Origin: Angiostrongylus vasorum
Taxonomy: Eukaryota > Nematoda > Chromadorea > Rhabditida > Metastrongylidae
Length of the DNA stretch: 64,000 nt
Reading direction: 5' to 3'
Assembly (NCBI GenBank): GCA_018806985.1
Contig: JADANN010000227.1
Location: 62,001 to 126,000 of the forward strand
The notes below the pieces were generated by a model. It was not told where the DNA came from. It worked only from the letters and a program-made list of their open reading frames with translations, and did no database searches. The position numbers and the translations under genes were made by a program. Shown in pieces: positions 12,145-24,785 of this stretch. Positions within the stretch are counted from its first letter, which is position 1; each line of letters starts with the position of its first letter.

Positions 12145-12425
12145 ATTGATCAACCCCTAAGCAGTGCATCATGTACTTCAACTCAACTTCAACAAGCATC
12201 GTTAGAAGTGAGTGAATGCATATCTGGCTTCTGAAATGGTTTTTAGTGGCCCAATGGTGTACCAATTCAGTGCCACTATCCTCTCAGATAAGTCTGGCAC
12301 CAATTTCAGACTCTGATGGGATGGAAAGCTTAGTGGGACCAGGATGCTAGGTAGAACCAAGGACTGCATGTGTATTGTCGAATACCTCTGACCACCACAC
12401 TACGCATCTGAGGCACCTAAGTAAA
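12145..12425 (-). mobile_element. SINE-C copy
   Basis: Reversed C words are present: gatcaacccctaagcagtgc, agtgaatgcatatctggctt, cagataagtctggcaccaat and gatgggatggaaagcttagt, followed by a decayed head. Confidence 0.7.
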
Positions 12426-13942
12426 CACACATAATGAAAGCTGAAAATAATTGAAAATCTGACATTTCATAACTTCAATAGCTCCTTCCTGGTAGCTTAC
12501 TAATCTCATTCGAATCAGTCGATCCTAACTATTAAAATTAACGGTGCTCACCTTAAAGTTAGGTGCTTCCAAGCTTCAAATATCAGATCAGGCAAATCGA
12601 ACCAGTAAACTCGAGCTTAACAAAGTGAAACAAGATGTATTCCGAAATGAATCCAGTTCACAGCACTGCTCGTCTTTCATTCATCACGTTTTTAGTTTTT
12701 GCTTTATTACTTACCTACTAACTTCACGCTGCACGGTTCATATATAATACATTACCTAGCCACTGTCAATCTTCACCCGATCCCACATGCTTTCATCAAG
12801 ACATGAGATGTCTTTATAGATTGGAAAGACGCTGGCACTGAAAATCTTCCGTAGTTTACAAGCTTTTACATACAAGGTTAGGAATGCCAACTTGCCATAG
12901 AATTTGATAGTCGAATCCATTTCCGACTACGTCAAAACGTTTATTCAAGTAGGCAAATTTTAACTGAAATGGTATCAAACTTATTGAGACTTCTTCGAAA
13001 TCATGATGAATACCCATATTTCACTTAAGATATTGTCACCCTTGTAAATAAATAAGAATCGAGCGAATCCTATAGTTTCCTTCATTAAGGGCATTGTGTG
13101 GTGGATTCGAAAAGAGGTGGACAAATTCCCCCATTCTTCTGCTTAAGATGGTGGATCGATGGGTGAAAATATGAACTCAAATGCTAGGAGTTGATGATCC
13201 TCTCTTTTACTGTACTCGGAGAGTCAATATAGTATTAGTACAGGTGATCATACTCAGTTTGGCCATAAAAGTGGCTAAATTTCATCTGGTGCAAAATCAA
13301 TTTTATTAGCCTTTAAAATTCCTTAAAACAGCAGAACAGTTCTTCTAAGACCTGGCTGACTTTGCTACAAACACGTAACCTTCGCCCTGTACAACGATCT
13401 GCGTTCAACAAGCCATCGATTTATCACAAAAAATATAGCAAGAAACCTTTATTCGGTAAAATAAACAGTCACAAAGGAAATGAATGAATATCCACTTACG
13501 CCGGTCATTCCGTTGACCCTCATATGGCTGGAAATTCACCCACGCCGATCCCCAAGTATTAAAGTTTTTCATGACAGTACATTCCTACGAGACAGCTAGC
13601 AAGGCACTGCCAACGCAGTGCATCAGGAGCTTGTGGCTTTATTTAATGTCCTCATCTGCTTTTACTCCTTTCACAAAGATAATCTCAGTATGCCACAACT
13701 TTGTTAACCCGAATGTGTTCTCGTGCTTTCACTCCTTTCGGGAAAACGAACGACCTCACCACTGAGAGCGCTGTGGCGCGTATGGTGTGGAATCTCGGAC
13801 CAACAGTGATGTTTGCAAAATAGAATTCTTTCGATAAAAAAGAAAGTGACCACAAATGATGCTTCTGGGACATTCAGTAGTTCCTAATCAGTGTCCCTTA
13901 CTGTCATTGCAATCGAGGGATTCGATAACGAGATTTTTTCAG
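12426..13942. other. unassigned intergenic sequence
   Basis: AT-rich with no recognised coding or repeat content. Confidence 0.3.
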
Positions 13943-13954
13943 ATTTTCAAAACC

Positions 13955-14332
13955 ATGTATAGTGGGCAGAATCCCCTTCTTGATCAGTTCGGATCTACTG
14001 CGGCGAACGCTTCCAAGATTACGGTTACTTCTTTGAAGGTACAGCTTGCTACCGTATTCCAAGATTGTGGCAAGTGATTCCAAAGCAATAGTCGATACGC
14101 ATGCCCTTCATAGAAGTTAATTGAACCTTTCTTGACCAGGAGATTGAGCTCTTTTAGTAGACGTACCGTACAGATACTACTCCAAGTAACTGTATCACTG
14201 TTTCTTCTACTTCACTCACGAAGAAGAAGTGCAAAGTAGTTTCTCTTGCAGGCGCCTCTACCACACAGTTGGTTCCAGTCGATCGCATTTGGCAGTAGTC
14301 ATTTTCAGTCAAATATTTCTAATCACTCTTAA
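13955..14332 (+). CDS. tentative two-exon small ORF, function unknown
   Basis: A strong acceptor (cgagattttttcag, AG at 13941-13942) precedes the ATG at 13955 by 12 nt. The frame runs 28 codons to an AAG/gtacag donor at 14038. A second acceptor (ttctcttgcag) at 14241-14251 opens an in-phase 26-codon exon ending in TAA at 14330-14332. The 54-residue product, starting MYSGQNPLLDQFGS, matches no family I know and has no signal peptide or membrane segment. An overlapping antisense frame of 67 codons (14107-13907, with SVRRSRSELIKKGILP) is also open, and either, both or neither could be real. It lies about 1.3 kb downstream of the globin gene's stop. Confidence 0.2.
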
Positions 14333-14632
14333 ACCTAGGAATAAGATAAAAACCTTAGCCATCAGTTATTAGATGCCTAATTTTTTCATTTTGCTTACGA
14401 TGAAAGTCGAGTTCAAGTTTCCTTCTTGCCGATTCCTTCGAACGTCACTAAATGAAAGTCACTAAATAATCACAGTTTAACGGGGACCGGCTTCCATAAC
14501 AGCATCCACAGAGACAAACAGGATTGCACACAACATCGATTGGTCGGTTTGACTTTTCAGCTTCATTACTCTCAGTGCTCCAGAAAAAAAAACCCACTGA
14601 ATTTGTTTCACCCTGATGTTTTTATTGAGAAG

Positions 14633-15030
14633 AGGGTAGCGCAGTGGTACTGATGCCGATCATCGCGAGCATAGTGCTGGTTCGATTTCGCACCGGTGCC
14701 CACCAAAGCCTCTAATTTCTTAGAGAACAGGAAATTGACACCTGACGTGTCCTGGGAAAAGTTCATTCTATGCAGTCCAAATGGAAACGTTCTAGCCCGG
14801 CTTTGTCAAGACTCCAGAGAGAATCGACCCCACCAGTATTCACGACGAAAGGAAAATCCTTAAGCTGCAGCCGAACCCACACGCAAAAAGTTGGAAGACC
14901 CTTGTAGATGATGGATAAGAGAAAACAAATCGAATGCAAGAAATGCTAGGATTCGCAAAGTGCATGTAAAGCCAGTCGGCAATTTGTCGACAATCATCTT
15001 CGACGGCATCCGTTATTTTGAAAAAATCCA
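14633..15030 (+). mobile_element. SINE-B copy
   Basis: Head gggtagcgcagtggtactga with B box ctggttcgatttcgcacc, the shared module (caccaaagcctctaatttct, diverged), then the B body with gcagtccaaatggaaacgtt and gaaaatccttaagctgcagc. Confidence 0.75.
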
Positions 15031-15609
15031 CTTAATATACTCTTATCAGTTAGACACACGATCTTCACGACAAACATATAACATCATCAATACGATGTGA
15101 ACGAGACAAATCAGAAGGGAAATTGCCTGGATATCAGGATGATGTCCATGCGTATTCAATGACATGCGGATGAAATCATGTAATCAATAAAAGGTAATCG
15201 ATAAAAAATTGTACAGAGATTCTATACGACTTTTACAATCTACCCGAAATGAACCACTACTGTCGTAGATGAACAGAATGATACTCAGCTTCTGAAATAC
15301 AGATGAAAATCACCTATTACCGAGGAAACACGTGACCAATTCATGTACAATACTATATATTTCCACACCATAGTAAAATAAATGCACACAATCAATGTCA
15401 GAGACACAAAGTTCGACGAGAAACACAAGAATACAATTATAAAGTACAAATTAAAGGACTCGTATCCAGCACAGGTTCATGACGTTATGTCGCTCCGAAA
15501 GACGAGACAATGTGTTCGTGTTCGAAAGATTTCGAAGAATTTGGAAACAACGACAAGATAAGAAACACATCTTACACTGGCGACGACCGTAAAGCAATCA
15601 GCTTTAAGC
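15031..15609. other. downstream of the globin gene, nothing recognised
   Basis: Expected to include the globin 3' UTR on the minus strand. No AATAAA signal was found close to the stop. Confidence 0.3.
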
Positions 15610-18600
15610 TTAGTAAACCTGTGGTGGTACTAAATAACTTGAGGTATTCTCTTTTGGTTCACTACTCTGTGAAATCTCGTCCGGTGCCGGAGATGCCGAT
15701 CTGAAAACAAAGACGAAATCGAGTATAGAGCTCATGTGGTTGTCTTGTTATAATCAGTAAGATAGAGTTGTCTGATGACTTAACCTGCTAAAGTAATGAG
15801 ATTTTTAGTCCCTTAAAGCGTTTTAAGGTTAGGACATCTATAACACGAGAAGCATATTAACACAAACTAGATCAGAAGAATGGACGAGATTCTATAGGGA
15901 CTGCAAATCGCCAACAAAAAGTTGACAATAGGCAAAGAAGTGCCTTCCCAAAAGTTGGTTGTAATTTCTCGTAATGGTAAATAACTTCCATGGCTCTTTT
16001 ATTTTCGTAATCGATTTGTGTCTGAAAGTGTATCAGTACCAATGATCTATAGTCACATAACGACGATAGGGACAGAGGGTGGTTCATAAAGCCAATATTG
16101 TCTTCTTTCGCAGAGTTTGTGTCTCATGTAGGCGATTCCCGTTGGAAAAAATATGACGGACTTTACACCAATGACATGACGTTGACTGTTGTTCTCTTTT
16201 TTAAGTTCAGTTTCAATGTAAACGTATTGAAGGCTTATACTGAGCAAAGAAATCTGTTTGATGTTCATATACATAGATACTTAGATAGCTCGTCTTCACT
16301 GGTTCTGCAGGCTGCAGCGTAATTCGTATTCTCCGGAAATTCGCTGGTTTAGCCACTGCGGTTCCCTAGAGTCCAGGAATGAGCCCACGTGAAGCCTTTC
16401 TCAGGTCGTCACCTCACCAGCAAGTGGCCACCCTAGTTGATCACAGGGAGATTTGTCACCATGAGGGTTTACTCTTAGTAAGGCCTCAGGATGGAAACGT
16501 CGAATTCCTTCTTAACTTGGGAGACCCTGCTGAGGTGATGAATCCCGGTGCACATCGCAGTGCGACAACCAGAAACACCTAACAGCCACGATGAGGCGGT
16601 AAACAGTTGGAAGACTGATATTCATATATACAAACCAATTCAAAACCAACCTTCTACTGCCGCCGTCAACTAGACTGCCTTCTGAACTGACGTCAAAGGA
16701 CGGCCGGCTGCGGTATGCGTTGCTCGCTTTCCGTTGCCGACGCAGTTCTGCATAATAACCATCACGAACCGCCGAGAACAGGAATGCACTCAGTGTGGAC
16801 CTAAGTGAAAGCGAGTTAATAGATTAACACTTATGAGACGACGCGACTTCGACAGGCATCACTCGTTAGGGGAAAATAATAGCTAGGATGACCTCTATAG
16901 AGGTCGTTTTGTTTTCGATGGTTTATTTTAGTGCACGGAACTGTTTTCCTGATTTTATTGTAATCATCCGTCGGCCGGTGGAAGCTCTATTTTGCACATG
17001 AAAACATACAAAAAACTTTCTCATCGGCCGGTAATTTAACAGTCAATTGATCGTTTTTTCCAATTTCAGTCGTCATAATGAGTCGTGCTTATCGTAGCAA
17101 TGGAAAGCTTTAAAAAATATAGAACTGGCTGGACTCAACCAGTACTGCAAAACACTTTCAAGTCACAACAGTAATGTGTTTGTATAACGGACCACAATGA
17201 AGCTGAAGTTCTTGGCGTTGATCTATCCCCTAAGGGATGCGCCATGCATTCGACTTCACTAAGCATCGTTTGAAGGTGATTGAATGCATATGTGGTTTTT
17301 ACAGTGACTCACGGTAGTCCGGCGATATATTCGAGCCACTGTTTCTATCCTCCCAGACAACTCTGGTACCAATTTGCCGACCCCGGGAGGATGGAGGGCT
17401 TGGTGGGCCATGGGCGCAGGGATCGATTCCACGTGTTGCAGGGCGCCTCCGACCATTGCGCCATACGCGTCCCTATGGACCATAATAACATACAATAAAT
17501 AGTGGCATATATATACCACTTATATCCACAGAACGATAGGTGGAACTCTCTTCTATAATTCTGTGATGTGCTTTCAACATGTCAAGCCTTCTGCTTATCA
17601 ACAATTACCGTCTATTTTCGAAAAAGCAGAATTCTGTAAAGATAGAATTAGGCGTCGTCATGTATATGTTAAGTCACTTGCTTTTCTATAGATACAAATT
17701 CAAATTGGTTTTATTTTTTAGGGTTTGCTTTCCAATGTAGGTTGTGATGCTCCGAAATGGAAACGAACTTTCTCCATGAAGACTGGGAAAAAACGGCACA
17801 GATGCTCAAGAATAAAGTTATAAAACTAAGTGATTTGGAAAGAATTCGTGTGGTAAGCGATTACCATGCCCCAGCGGTTTCGCTTGCTGTGTGTGTAGCA
17901 TGGTCAAGGTAGGTGCATTCAGTGGTGACAGCATCGGCCGTGCTAGCAAAAAAATCCGGCTTAAAACCATATGCTCGGAAAGGTACATGTGATGCGCCGA
18001 AGTCTTCAGCTACCTGAAAATATTAACGCAATGAAAAAATTCATGACTTTTAAAGGAAAAAATAACAGAAGACTTTTTGAAATAAAGCCGAAAATAGTTG
18101 ACATGTTCGTCCCTCAACTCTCTAGTGAGTGGCCATGTGTTAACGACACAAACACAGGTATTTTTTTGACTTCTTATTTACTGCCTACTCTTTTTAGCGG
18201 CAGGGTATGCGCTGCGAAATATAACTTTAATGATGCTGAGATATTTGCAAAACTCTGGACCGCAGGTGCCTATGGTGGGGAACGAACGCGCTATTGTCCT
18301 TTCCGGGGAGTAGCGCGCTCACCACCACACCATGCGGGTCCTTCGTTTCGCCTGTCTCTCAGCTAGTTCTATTGATCTTTTGCCATCAGCAATCACCCGT
18401 GAGCAGGATTGATCTGGGGGCCCAAATCGGCAACGAACCCAGTTAAGCTGAGGCTGCAGTTATAACCACAATTTTGACTTCTTATTTACTGCGTTGCCGA
18501 TTTGGGCCCCCAGATCAATCCCGCTGACGGGTGATTGCTGATGGCAAAAGATCAATAGAACTAGCTGAGAGACAGGCGAAACGAAGGACCCGCATGGTGT

Positions 18601-21600
18601 GGTGGTGAGCGCGCTACTCCCCGGAAAGGGACAATAGCGCGTTCGTTCCCCACCATAGGCACCTGCGGTCCAGAGTTTTGCAAATATCTCAGCATCATTA
18701 AACAGGTATTTTTTCTTTTTCGGGAACATTCTGTAGAGATTCTTCCAAAGACTCGAAGAAAAACATTACAACGCACCCGTTGAATTTCTTCGGAATCGGT
18801 AAGTGTGTCGCACACGCGGATCAGAAAACCTCGTAGCGCTTCGGACACTTCGTTTCGTTGAGTCTGAGAGAAATCTGGTTATTGAATGATGAGAACGTAA
18901 AGCAACAACGCTAACAGCTCTTTTCGCTCTTTCTGCATCATTACCGTCCAGCACTTTATCATACTGTAGAATCCATCCCTTCTTAAGCTCTATATGGTGC
19001 ATAATGACTCGATTTCTACCGAGAATAGAATGTGAGTTTTACCTGATCTCCAAAAAATTCTGGTTATTCCCACAGATCGCTCTTGTTCCCGTGGTATTAC
19101 TTTGATGGCCCATATTTTTTCTACCACGGTAGCACCGCTATATTATGGTAGCGCCGCTATATCCTTCATTTTTTCCGCTACGTTGCGAAGGATTAATGAT
19201 AAAGCTTCCGGCATAGATCTACTTTTTGAGGGATGCGACGTGCATTCGACTTCATCACGCGTCGTTAGAGGTGATTGAATGCATATGGCCTAAACAATAA
19301 CTTGCGGTCGCCTATTGATGCATGAAACCAGTGCTGCTGTCCTTTCAAACAGCTTCCCTACTCCGGAAGCACTGTAGTAAACTCCGCACCCCGGCATGAT
19401 GGAATGTTTGGTGAACACGGGCGCGGGATCGAAGCCATAACGACGTGTGCATTGCTGGGCACCTCTAACCAGTACGCTACTCATGCAGCCACTTACGTCA
19501 TAAAGCACATAGATGCTCGTGTTCATAAATGGCAACGTCAAGGAGAATTCCGTGAGGTTCACTAATGCACATGGACAGCAGTTATCTAAACATAAAGTCG
19601 ACTGACATCACGACCACTTATCATTGGTTTTTATCGATGTTAGTTTTCGCTACATCTTAACTACACTACTAGCATACGAAATCTTTGATTCTTCGCCAAA
19701 TCACAACTCGAAGAACTGTCAAAAAATGGAACGCTTGAGAAGACTACAGTGATCTGTCAGTTGATGTCAACTAGTTAATCCTCCACTTAAAAGTATTGCC
19801 ATGAACATTCTAAATATCAACAGGAAGGGCTGTTGTTGATAAGCGCTCGCTCTCTTTCTACTCGTTTAATTCACATTCCATCTTCTTCATGAGGAAAACT
19901 TTTCAGTCACTGGCTTTCTTTTTGACCATTTGACGGCCCCATTTTGTTCCCCCCCAGCTTATGTTAAATGTATATGTGTATAAATGTGTTAAATGTCTGT
20001 TTCAGTGCTACTCTTTTCGAGAATTCGATGACGTTTTCAAAACGGATGTTAGAGGAAAAGGCGTATACTTTGCAAAGGGCCCCTCTGCTTCATCTTTACG
20101 AAGGGCCTCTATGCTTCGTCATGATAGATATATCACCTTGCACTTCATTCGTTGTAACATGATAACTTTACATCATAATAATAGATACTCATTTATAAGA
20201 TTGCTAACATAGAACTAGTTCATTTTTGCCTATCAATGAGCATTTTTTCTAGCTCCATGACGTGTGCACCTCGTTGAGGATTAGCAAACGAAAAGACTAA
20301 TCCATTTCATTTCATCTGGTGCAGTTGTTTCTTTCTTAGCTAAGCCTTTCTCTTGATATTATCCTGTTTTCTATAAGTAATGAGAAGTCCTTAAACACAG
20401 AATTCACTCGTTTTTCAATCAGCGTAGTTCGATCGCCATTTGTTGCTTGTCAGGCAAGCGATGTTCGTCGTCGTTATACTCCGTTGTGTTTCGGCGAACT
20501 TACGTCATTCAGTTTTTTCAGCCAACACTAACGTCGATCGTCTTGATTTATGTGTGGCTAGAAATAGCAGCTGTTGCCGGAAAAAATCGTATCCTGACAA
20601 CAGAAAAGGATGTCTGAGAAAAACTAAAAGAACAAGTGCATTCGGATGGGAAACAAAACGAAAAAAAAACGTGCACTCAGAAGTGGGTAGAAAGGGCCGG
20701 ATTCGTTGAAGAGCAGCACAGTCTTAAAAAAGCCTTACCGCTGAAGAGTTATCAAGCGGTAAGTTGTTTGAAATTTCGAGATGATGTAATGATGAAGTTT
20801 GAATGATGATATGCACAACTCCGTTCAGCATTTTCGCCCTCAGTCTCATAAGAATCACTGAGTAACTCAAGCCGGTATCTGTAACTTTACTCGTCCTCAT
20901 CGCACTCCAGGGTTTCTCATAGCGTTCCCCTTCGTGAACGGACACCATGAGGACCATACCTTTGATACGCTTTTTTCGTCACACTCTTTTTGACGAAGAG
21001 ATAGCAACTGACAGATGGCCGAGTTCTTTATTGGTGTAGGCTTACTATTAGAGGCGGTTTCGGATAGAAATGTCAAATTACTTCACAGCTTGCTTAACCC
21101 TGACTGAAAATTGGGAACCAAACAATGATCCTATTTGTTAAAATAACCGTTACCTGCACGCTATAAGCTTAAAATCATCATGGTTGATGAAATACGCAAG
21201 ACTATAGAGTTTCAGAGCTTAAGAATCTTTCATAAGTATCCATTGGTATTTCCATACATTTTAATTCCGCAGTAAACGTAATAGAGAATGGCTGTATTAG
21301 GAATTATTTGAAAACCCTTAATACTCAACTGGGTATCATTCTTAAAAAAATACCTGTCGGACTTAAAAAGGTACATTGCATTCATCTGATTTGAAATTCC
21401 GTTCATCATCGTGTAAGATCAAACGATGCGATCTTATCAGACCACAAAATCATTAATCAAATCACGTTAGGCCACTTCATGCCTGACAACACAATGTGTT
21501 ACGGATACGGTAGATTCATAACATTTGAGGTGGCTATCGTTTATGCTATTACTGTATTCCTACTTTTTAATAAGATTGGCAGGAATTCAGTTCATCACAA

Positions 21601-22618
21601 CAGAAATAAAATGAACTTCTGGATTTTTCTGCAGAAAAGATTGTGGTGCAAAGGTGTTGTTTTCCACACTGCAGGACGAGTTTCTAGGAAAACACAGCCA
21701 TAAAATCTGACGTGTAAGCGGTGGAGAAAAAGTGCAGACGCTTGTTCAAAAATAGTCCTGGTAGCATCGGAATATCATCAAGTGCTAACTGACCTTAGGA
21801 AGATTATCGATGAACGTTTTGAAGTCGTCTTTTTTCTCGGTACCACGACGTATAATTCGATCAGCGATATCGTCTTTTGAGTTGTCCATGCAGAATTTGA
21901 TGATAGCCCTTTGATTTGTGGTTAGGAGTGGCCTACGGTTCCCTTGTGATGACGTTGAAGACCTGGAATTGAAATTGTTCAGAAGTCGCGAAATAACAGA
22001 AGTGTATTGTGAAGTATCATATTTAGTGAGGTATGAGCTCATAAGCAATCACATTAACCGATGCTTTGAAATGGAAACAGAGTCGTAATGGTTCGATCTC
22101 GGGATCTAGGACAAATAAGCTCCCTAACTCCGAAGCCGGAAAACTGGGACCAGACTCCCTTACAAGCCAAATGCGCACTCCTTGACGTCCACTATGCTAT
22201 GAATTGATACGAATGGAGTCGAATGCATAAATGACCGTCTAGGATTGGTTAACACCGAACGCGTTTCGTTCGTACCCACATTTAGGTGAATTCTATCACT
22301 GACAGTCTCGAGAAAAAATGATAACAACAGAAGCCTAAAGTAGAACATAAATACTCGAAATATGCGTTTGAAAAGAAAGTGTAGTTCTTTCAAATTGCAG
22401 TCGCATCATTGCGTTTGAACAATGAAGAAAAAAAAGATCAGCGAACTTGAAGAGTGATGATGTCAGATGTCATACCACAGCCGGAAATAATCCGAAATTT
22501 ACCTCGATAGTTTCTTTGGAGTAGCGGACAATCTACGGCCGGCGTTGCTAAGTTTTGGTTTTACCTTCGTCGATTCGTCTTGCTCGACTTTCGCATCCGC
22601 TGACTTCGTATTGCCCAT
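15610..22618 (-). CDS. globin-domain protein (nematode glb family), N-terminally acylated type
   Basis: Complete gene reconstructed from six exons with GT-AG introns: 22618-22503, 21962-21794, 18863-18777, 18013-17865, 16800-16651 and 15700-15610. They total 762 nt, or 253 aa plus TAA, and all phases agree. Residues 1-6 are MGNTKS, an N-myristoylation consensus (Gly2, Ser6), followed by a basic, Ser-rich linker to about 49. The globin fold runs from about 50 to 198: LLTTNQRAIIKFCMD (helix A), DDFKTFIDNLPK with Phe86/Phe89 in the CD region, EVSEALRGFLIRVCDTLTD (helix E), FGASHVPFRAYGFKPDFF with His133 as the probable proximal F8 ligand, and FLFSAVRDGYYAELRRQR (helix H). No His lies in helix E, so the distal residue is non-canonical. 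A Ser/Pro-rich tail ends the protein. Heme binding and membrane anchoring are inferred. The long introns carry SINEs and a repeat-D copy. Confidence 0.92.
16335..16612 (-). mobile_element. Repeat D copy in globin intron 5
   Basis: Reversed D words: ggtttaccgcctcatcgtgg, gggtctcccaagttaagaag and gaggtgacgacctgagaaag. The part after gctaaaccagcgaatttccg is missing. Confidence 0.65.
17200..17485 (-). mobile_element. SINE-C copy in globin intron 4
   Basis: A near-complete reversed C copy: gatgcgccatgcattcgact, attgaatgcatatgtggttt, cagacaactctggtaccaat, gaggatggagggcttggtgg and the head with gggatcgattccac. Confidence 0.85.
18169..18701. mobile_element. SINE-A inverted dimer in globin intron 3
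   Basis: A minus-oriented copy (about 18169-18478) abuts a plus-oriented copy (about 18490-18701). The arms 18231-18436 and 18491-18700 are almost perfect reverse complements with a spacer of about 55 bp. Each arm has ggtggtgagcgcgctactcc as the A-box region and gcgttcgttccccacc as the B box. ACAGGTATTTTTT lies at both outer edges (18154-18166 and 18702-18714), so the pair shares a single target-site duplication. Confidence 0.85.
19215..19500 (-). mobile_element. SINE-C copy in globin intron 2
   Basis: Reversed words gatgcgacgtgcattcgact, gaggtgattgaatgcatatg and gggatcgaagccataacgac identify a diverged C copy. Confidence 0.75.
22080..22240 (+). mobile_element. SINE-C fragment, degraded, in globin intron 1
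   Basis: B-box-like atggttcgatctcggg, a remnant of the shared module (aaaactgggaccagactccc) and gagtcgaatgcataaatga. Confidence 0.45.
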
Positions 22619-22641
22619 TTCTAGTAAAGTGTTCACAACAA

Positions 22642-22655
22642 CTGAAAAAAAGAAG
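22642..22655 (-). promoter_or_regulatory. probable spliced-leader acceptor of the globin gene
   Basis: Minus-strand ttcttctttttttcag, with AG at 22643-22642, lies 23 nt before the ATG at 22618. This fits nematode trans-splicing; a 5' UTR intron is the alternative. Confidence 0.6.
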
Positions 22656-23545
22656 AAGATGCTCATATCATAGCTCTCATAATAAAAGAGGAAAACGGAA
22701 AGGTGCTATAGAATAACAACACAGAACAACGAGAAGGTTGTGAACGCGAAGGTAGTGTCGATAGTTTATCATCATCAAAACGGCAAACGTAGAATGTATG
22801 TCACGAATATCACATTTAAGATGGTTTTAAAACAAATCTGAAGAGAGTAAAGTGGCAGCAAGACACCCAAAAAGATGAGGAGCAATCTGAAAGCAACTAG
22901 CTATTTGTAAGAACGAACTAATGTGATATACAAAATTTACAATAAACACGGTATGCAGAAGAATCACCGAGGATGACAACTACTTAATAGGTCATTTTCA
23001 TCAACAGAATGCTGTATGTCACCAAATTATAAGCTATTAGGTTATTTTAGGTTCTTTGCATTCCACATACCATTTTGGACTACCTGTACATTTATTCGTT
23101 TGTCATCAACTTATTAGTGCTGGTGACATCGGTATGGTTCCTTTCTTCCTTTCCAGAACTTCTCAATGGATTCCAATCGCTTGAAATCGAAAAGCACAGC
23201 AGGTTCCGTGTACGATCTTTCTACAGTGTCTTTTTTTTCATAAACCGCATCAACAGGTATTCTGTGGAACACTAGCATGAGGGCCTAGTGGTAGAGTGAG
23301 TGATAGATCGTCGTACTTTATCGGAGTACACGTTAAATCTAGTTGTTCAGTGTAATTCTGAACCGCCTACTATGTACTTCCCAGTCGTTTGGTTGCAGGA
23401 TTTCATCCAATGCGAAGTGTACGAAACAATTTGCTATATACAAACACACCATATCCTGCATGCATGAACGTGATTACTTATGCATGGAACACGAAGTAAT
23501 CCCCTGAAATGGACGCACGTAGCTCACAGCCTTCATCGAACTATC
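22656..23545. other. globin 5' flank, nothing recognised
   Basis: Likely promoter region. No motif can be named with confidence. Confidence 0.3.
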
Positions 23546-23640
23546 TCGGAGAGTAGCACAGTGGTTGGATAAGGTGCCCTGCAATACATATAGTCATTGG
23601 TTTGACCCCGTTGCCTAGAATACGGAGCCCATCATTTATG
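23546..23640 (+). mobile_element. tRNA-derived SINE head fragment (C-like)
   Basis: gtagcacagtggttggataa, ccctgcaatacatatag and ggtttgaccccgttg fit the head of SINE-C; the body has decayed. Confidence 0.45.
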
Positions 23641-23997
23641 CGAATCGGCAGATTCATATTCGACTTTGCATGGAAGGGCGAAAACACTGAGTTGATACAC
23701 TGACTGGCTTCCGCACGACATTGTATTGGTCAAATATGCAGTCATACTCCTTTACAATGCTCATTGTAGTTCAACGCATGACAATGTGATTTCGACATGC
23801 ACCAGCGAATGATTACAACCACCAAATGCTCCAGGCTTCGTCGTTCATCCTAAGGCAAAGTGCATAGGTTACTTCGGTTCAGATATAAACTGATGTCAGC
23901 CGAAGGGCTGAGGCAGAACGGAATGTAGCAGCAAATCGGCATATCACAATGTATAACTTCTGACTGGTTCCTGACATTGTGATTTCGATAGCCTCGG

Positions 23998-24215
23998 CTT
24001 AACTGGGATCACTGCCGATTTGTGTTCTCCGGAACAGCCCCGTTGACAGGTGATTGCTGTGGCACTGTTAAGGTAAAAAACTGACAGAGAAAAAAGGCAG
24101 AACGAGGAGCTCAACAGTGAAGTGAGTCAGACGTAATCCCTGGAGAGGGTATTCGCAGGTTCGAATCTAGCCTGGGGTCCAAGTCTTGCAGACTTCTCAG
24201 CATCATTGTAATAGG
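23998..24215 (+). mobile_element. SINE-A copy, diverged
   Basis: Includes cggcttaactgggatcactg, aggtgattgctgtggcact, B box caggttcgaatctagcc and cttctcagcatcattg, in family order. Confidence 0.7.
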
Positions 24216-24549
24216 TGATAAGGGAAAGACCCGTCTCAACGAATCACGAAGAGTCGAGCGGACCCCAGAACAACCTTCATTTAACTGATAATTCGTCAAT
24301 TTGGCTTCACTTCCCTAGTAGGTCTTGTTTTCCCAAGTCGTAGTTGTTTGTCAGTTAGTGACTATGCTGGACTGACTAGAGTGGCAGATAGTGATTTCTC
24401 GTACCGTATTTACTCCTTGCTGGGCTTCCACTAGAGAATGTCGAACTCCTTTTTCAATGAAGCATTACTAGTGGACGAACTCTAGCAGTAAATCAGAGTT
24501 ATATGATACGCAGAAAGAATGCTAAGACATGATGAGCCGCCGAACTATT

Positions 24550-24785
24550 GGAAGGAGAGAAAGGATAAAAAAGGATAAAGAGTTCGGCGTTGATCAATCC
24601 CCGAGGGATGTGTCATGGATTCGACCTCGTTCGTAGCCCTAACGATATTTGATGCCAGCGATTTTATTCTCTCAGACCAGTCTGATACACTATGATGAAA
24701 CAGAATGGATGAAGGATTTGGTGAATTCAGGACGCGTGATTGAACCAGCAACCGATCGGGTGAATCTTGCAAGGCACGAATAACG
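24550..24785 (-). mobile_element. SINE-C copy
   Basis: Reversed C words: gttgatcaatccccgaggga, cttcgacctcg-type text and ctcagaccagtctgataca, then a decayed head. Confidence 0.65.

Noticed and set aside
17971..18366. 131-codon plus frame
   Set aside because: It starts antisense to globin exon 4 and continues into a SINE-A copy, so it is a shadow of those features.
18561..18848. 95-codon minus frame overlapping the globin exon
   Set aside because: Its first 24 codons are the end of globin exon 3. The rest reads through the splice donor at 18776 into intron and SINE sequence.
18766..19002. 78-codon minus frame upstream of globin exon 3
   Set aside because: It is in a different frame from exon 3, adds nothing to the globin alignment, and the phase-correct acceptor at 18865-18864 excludes it.
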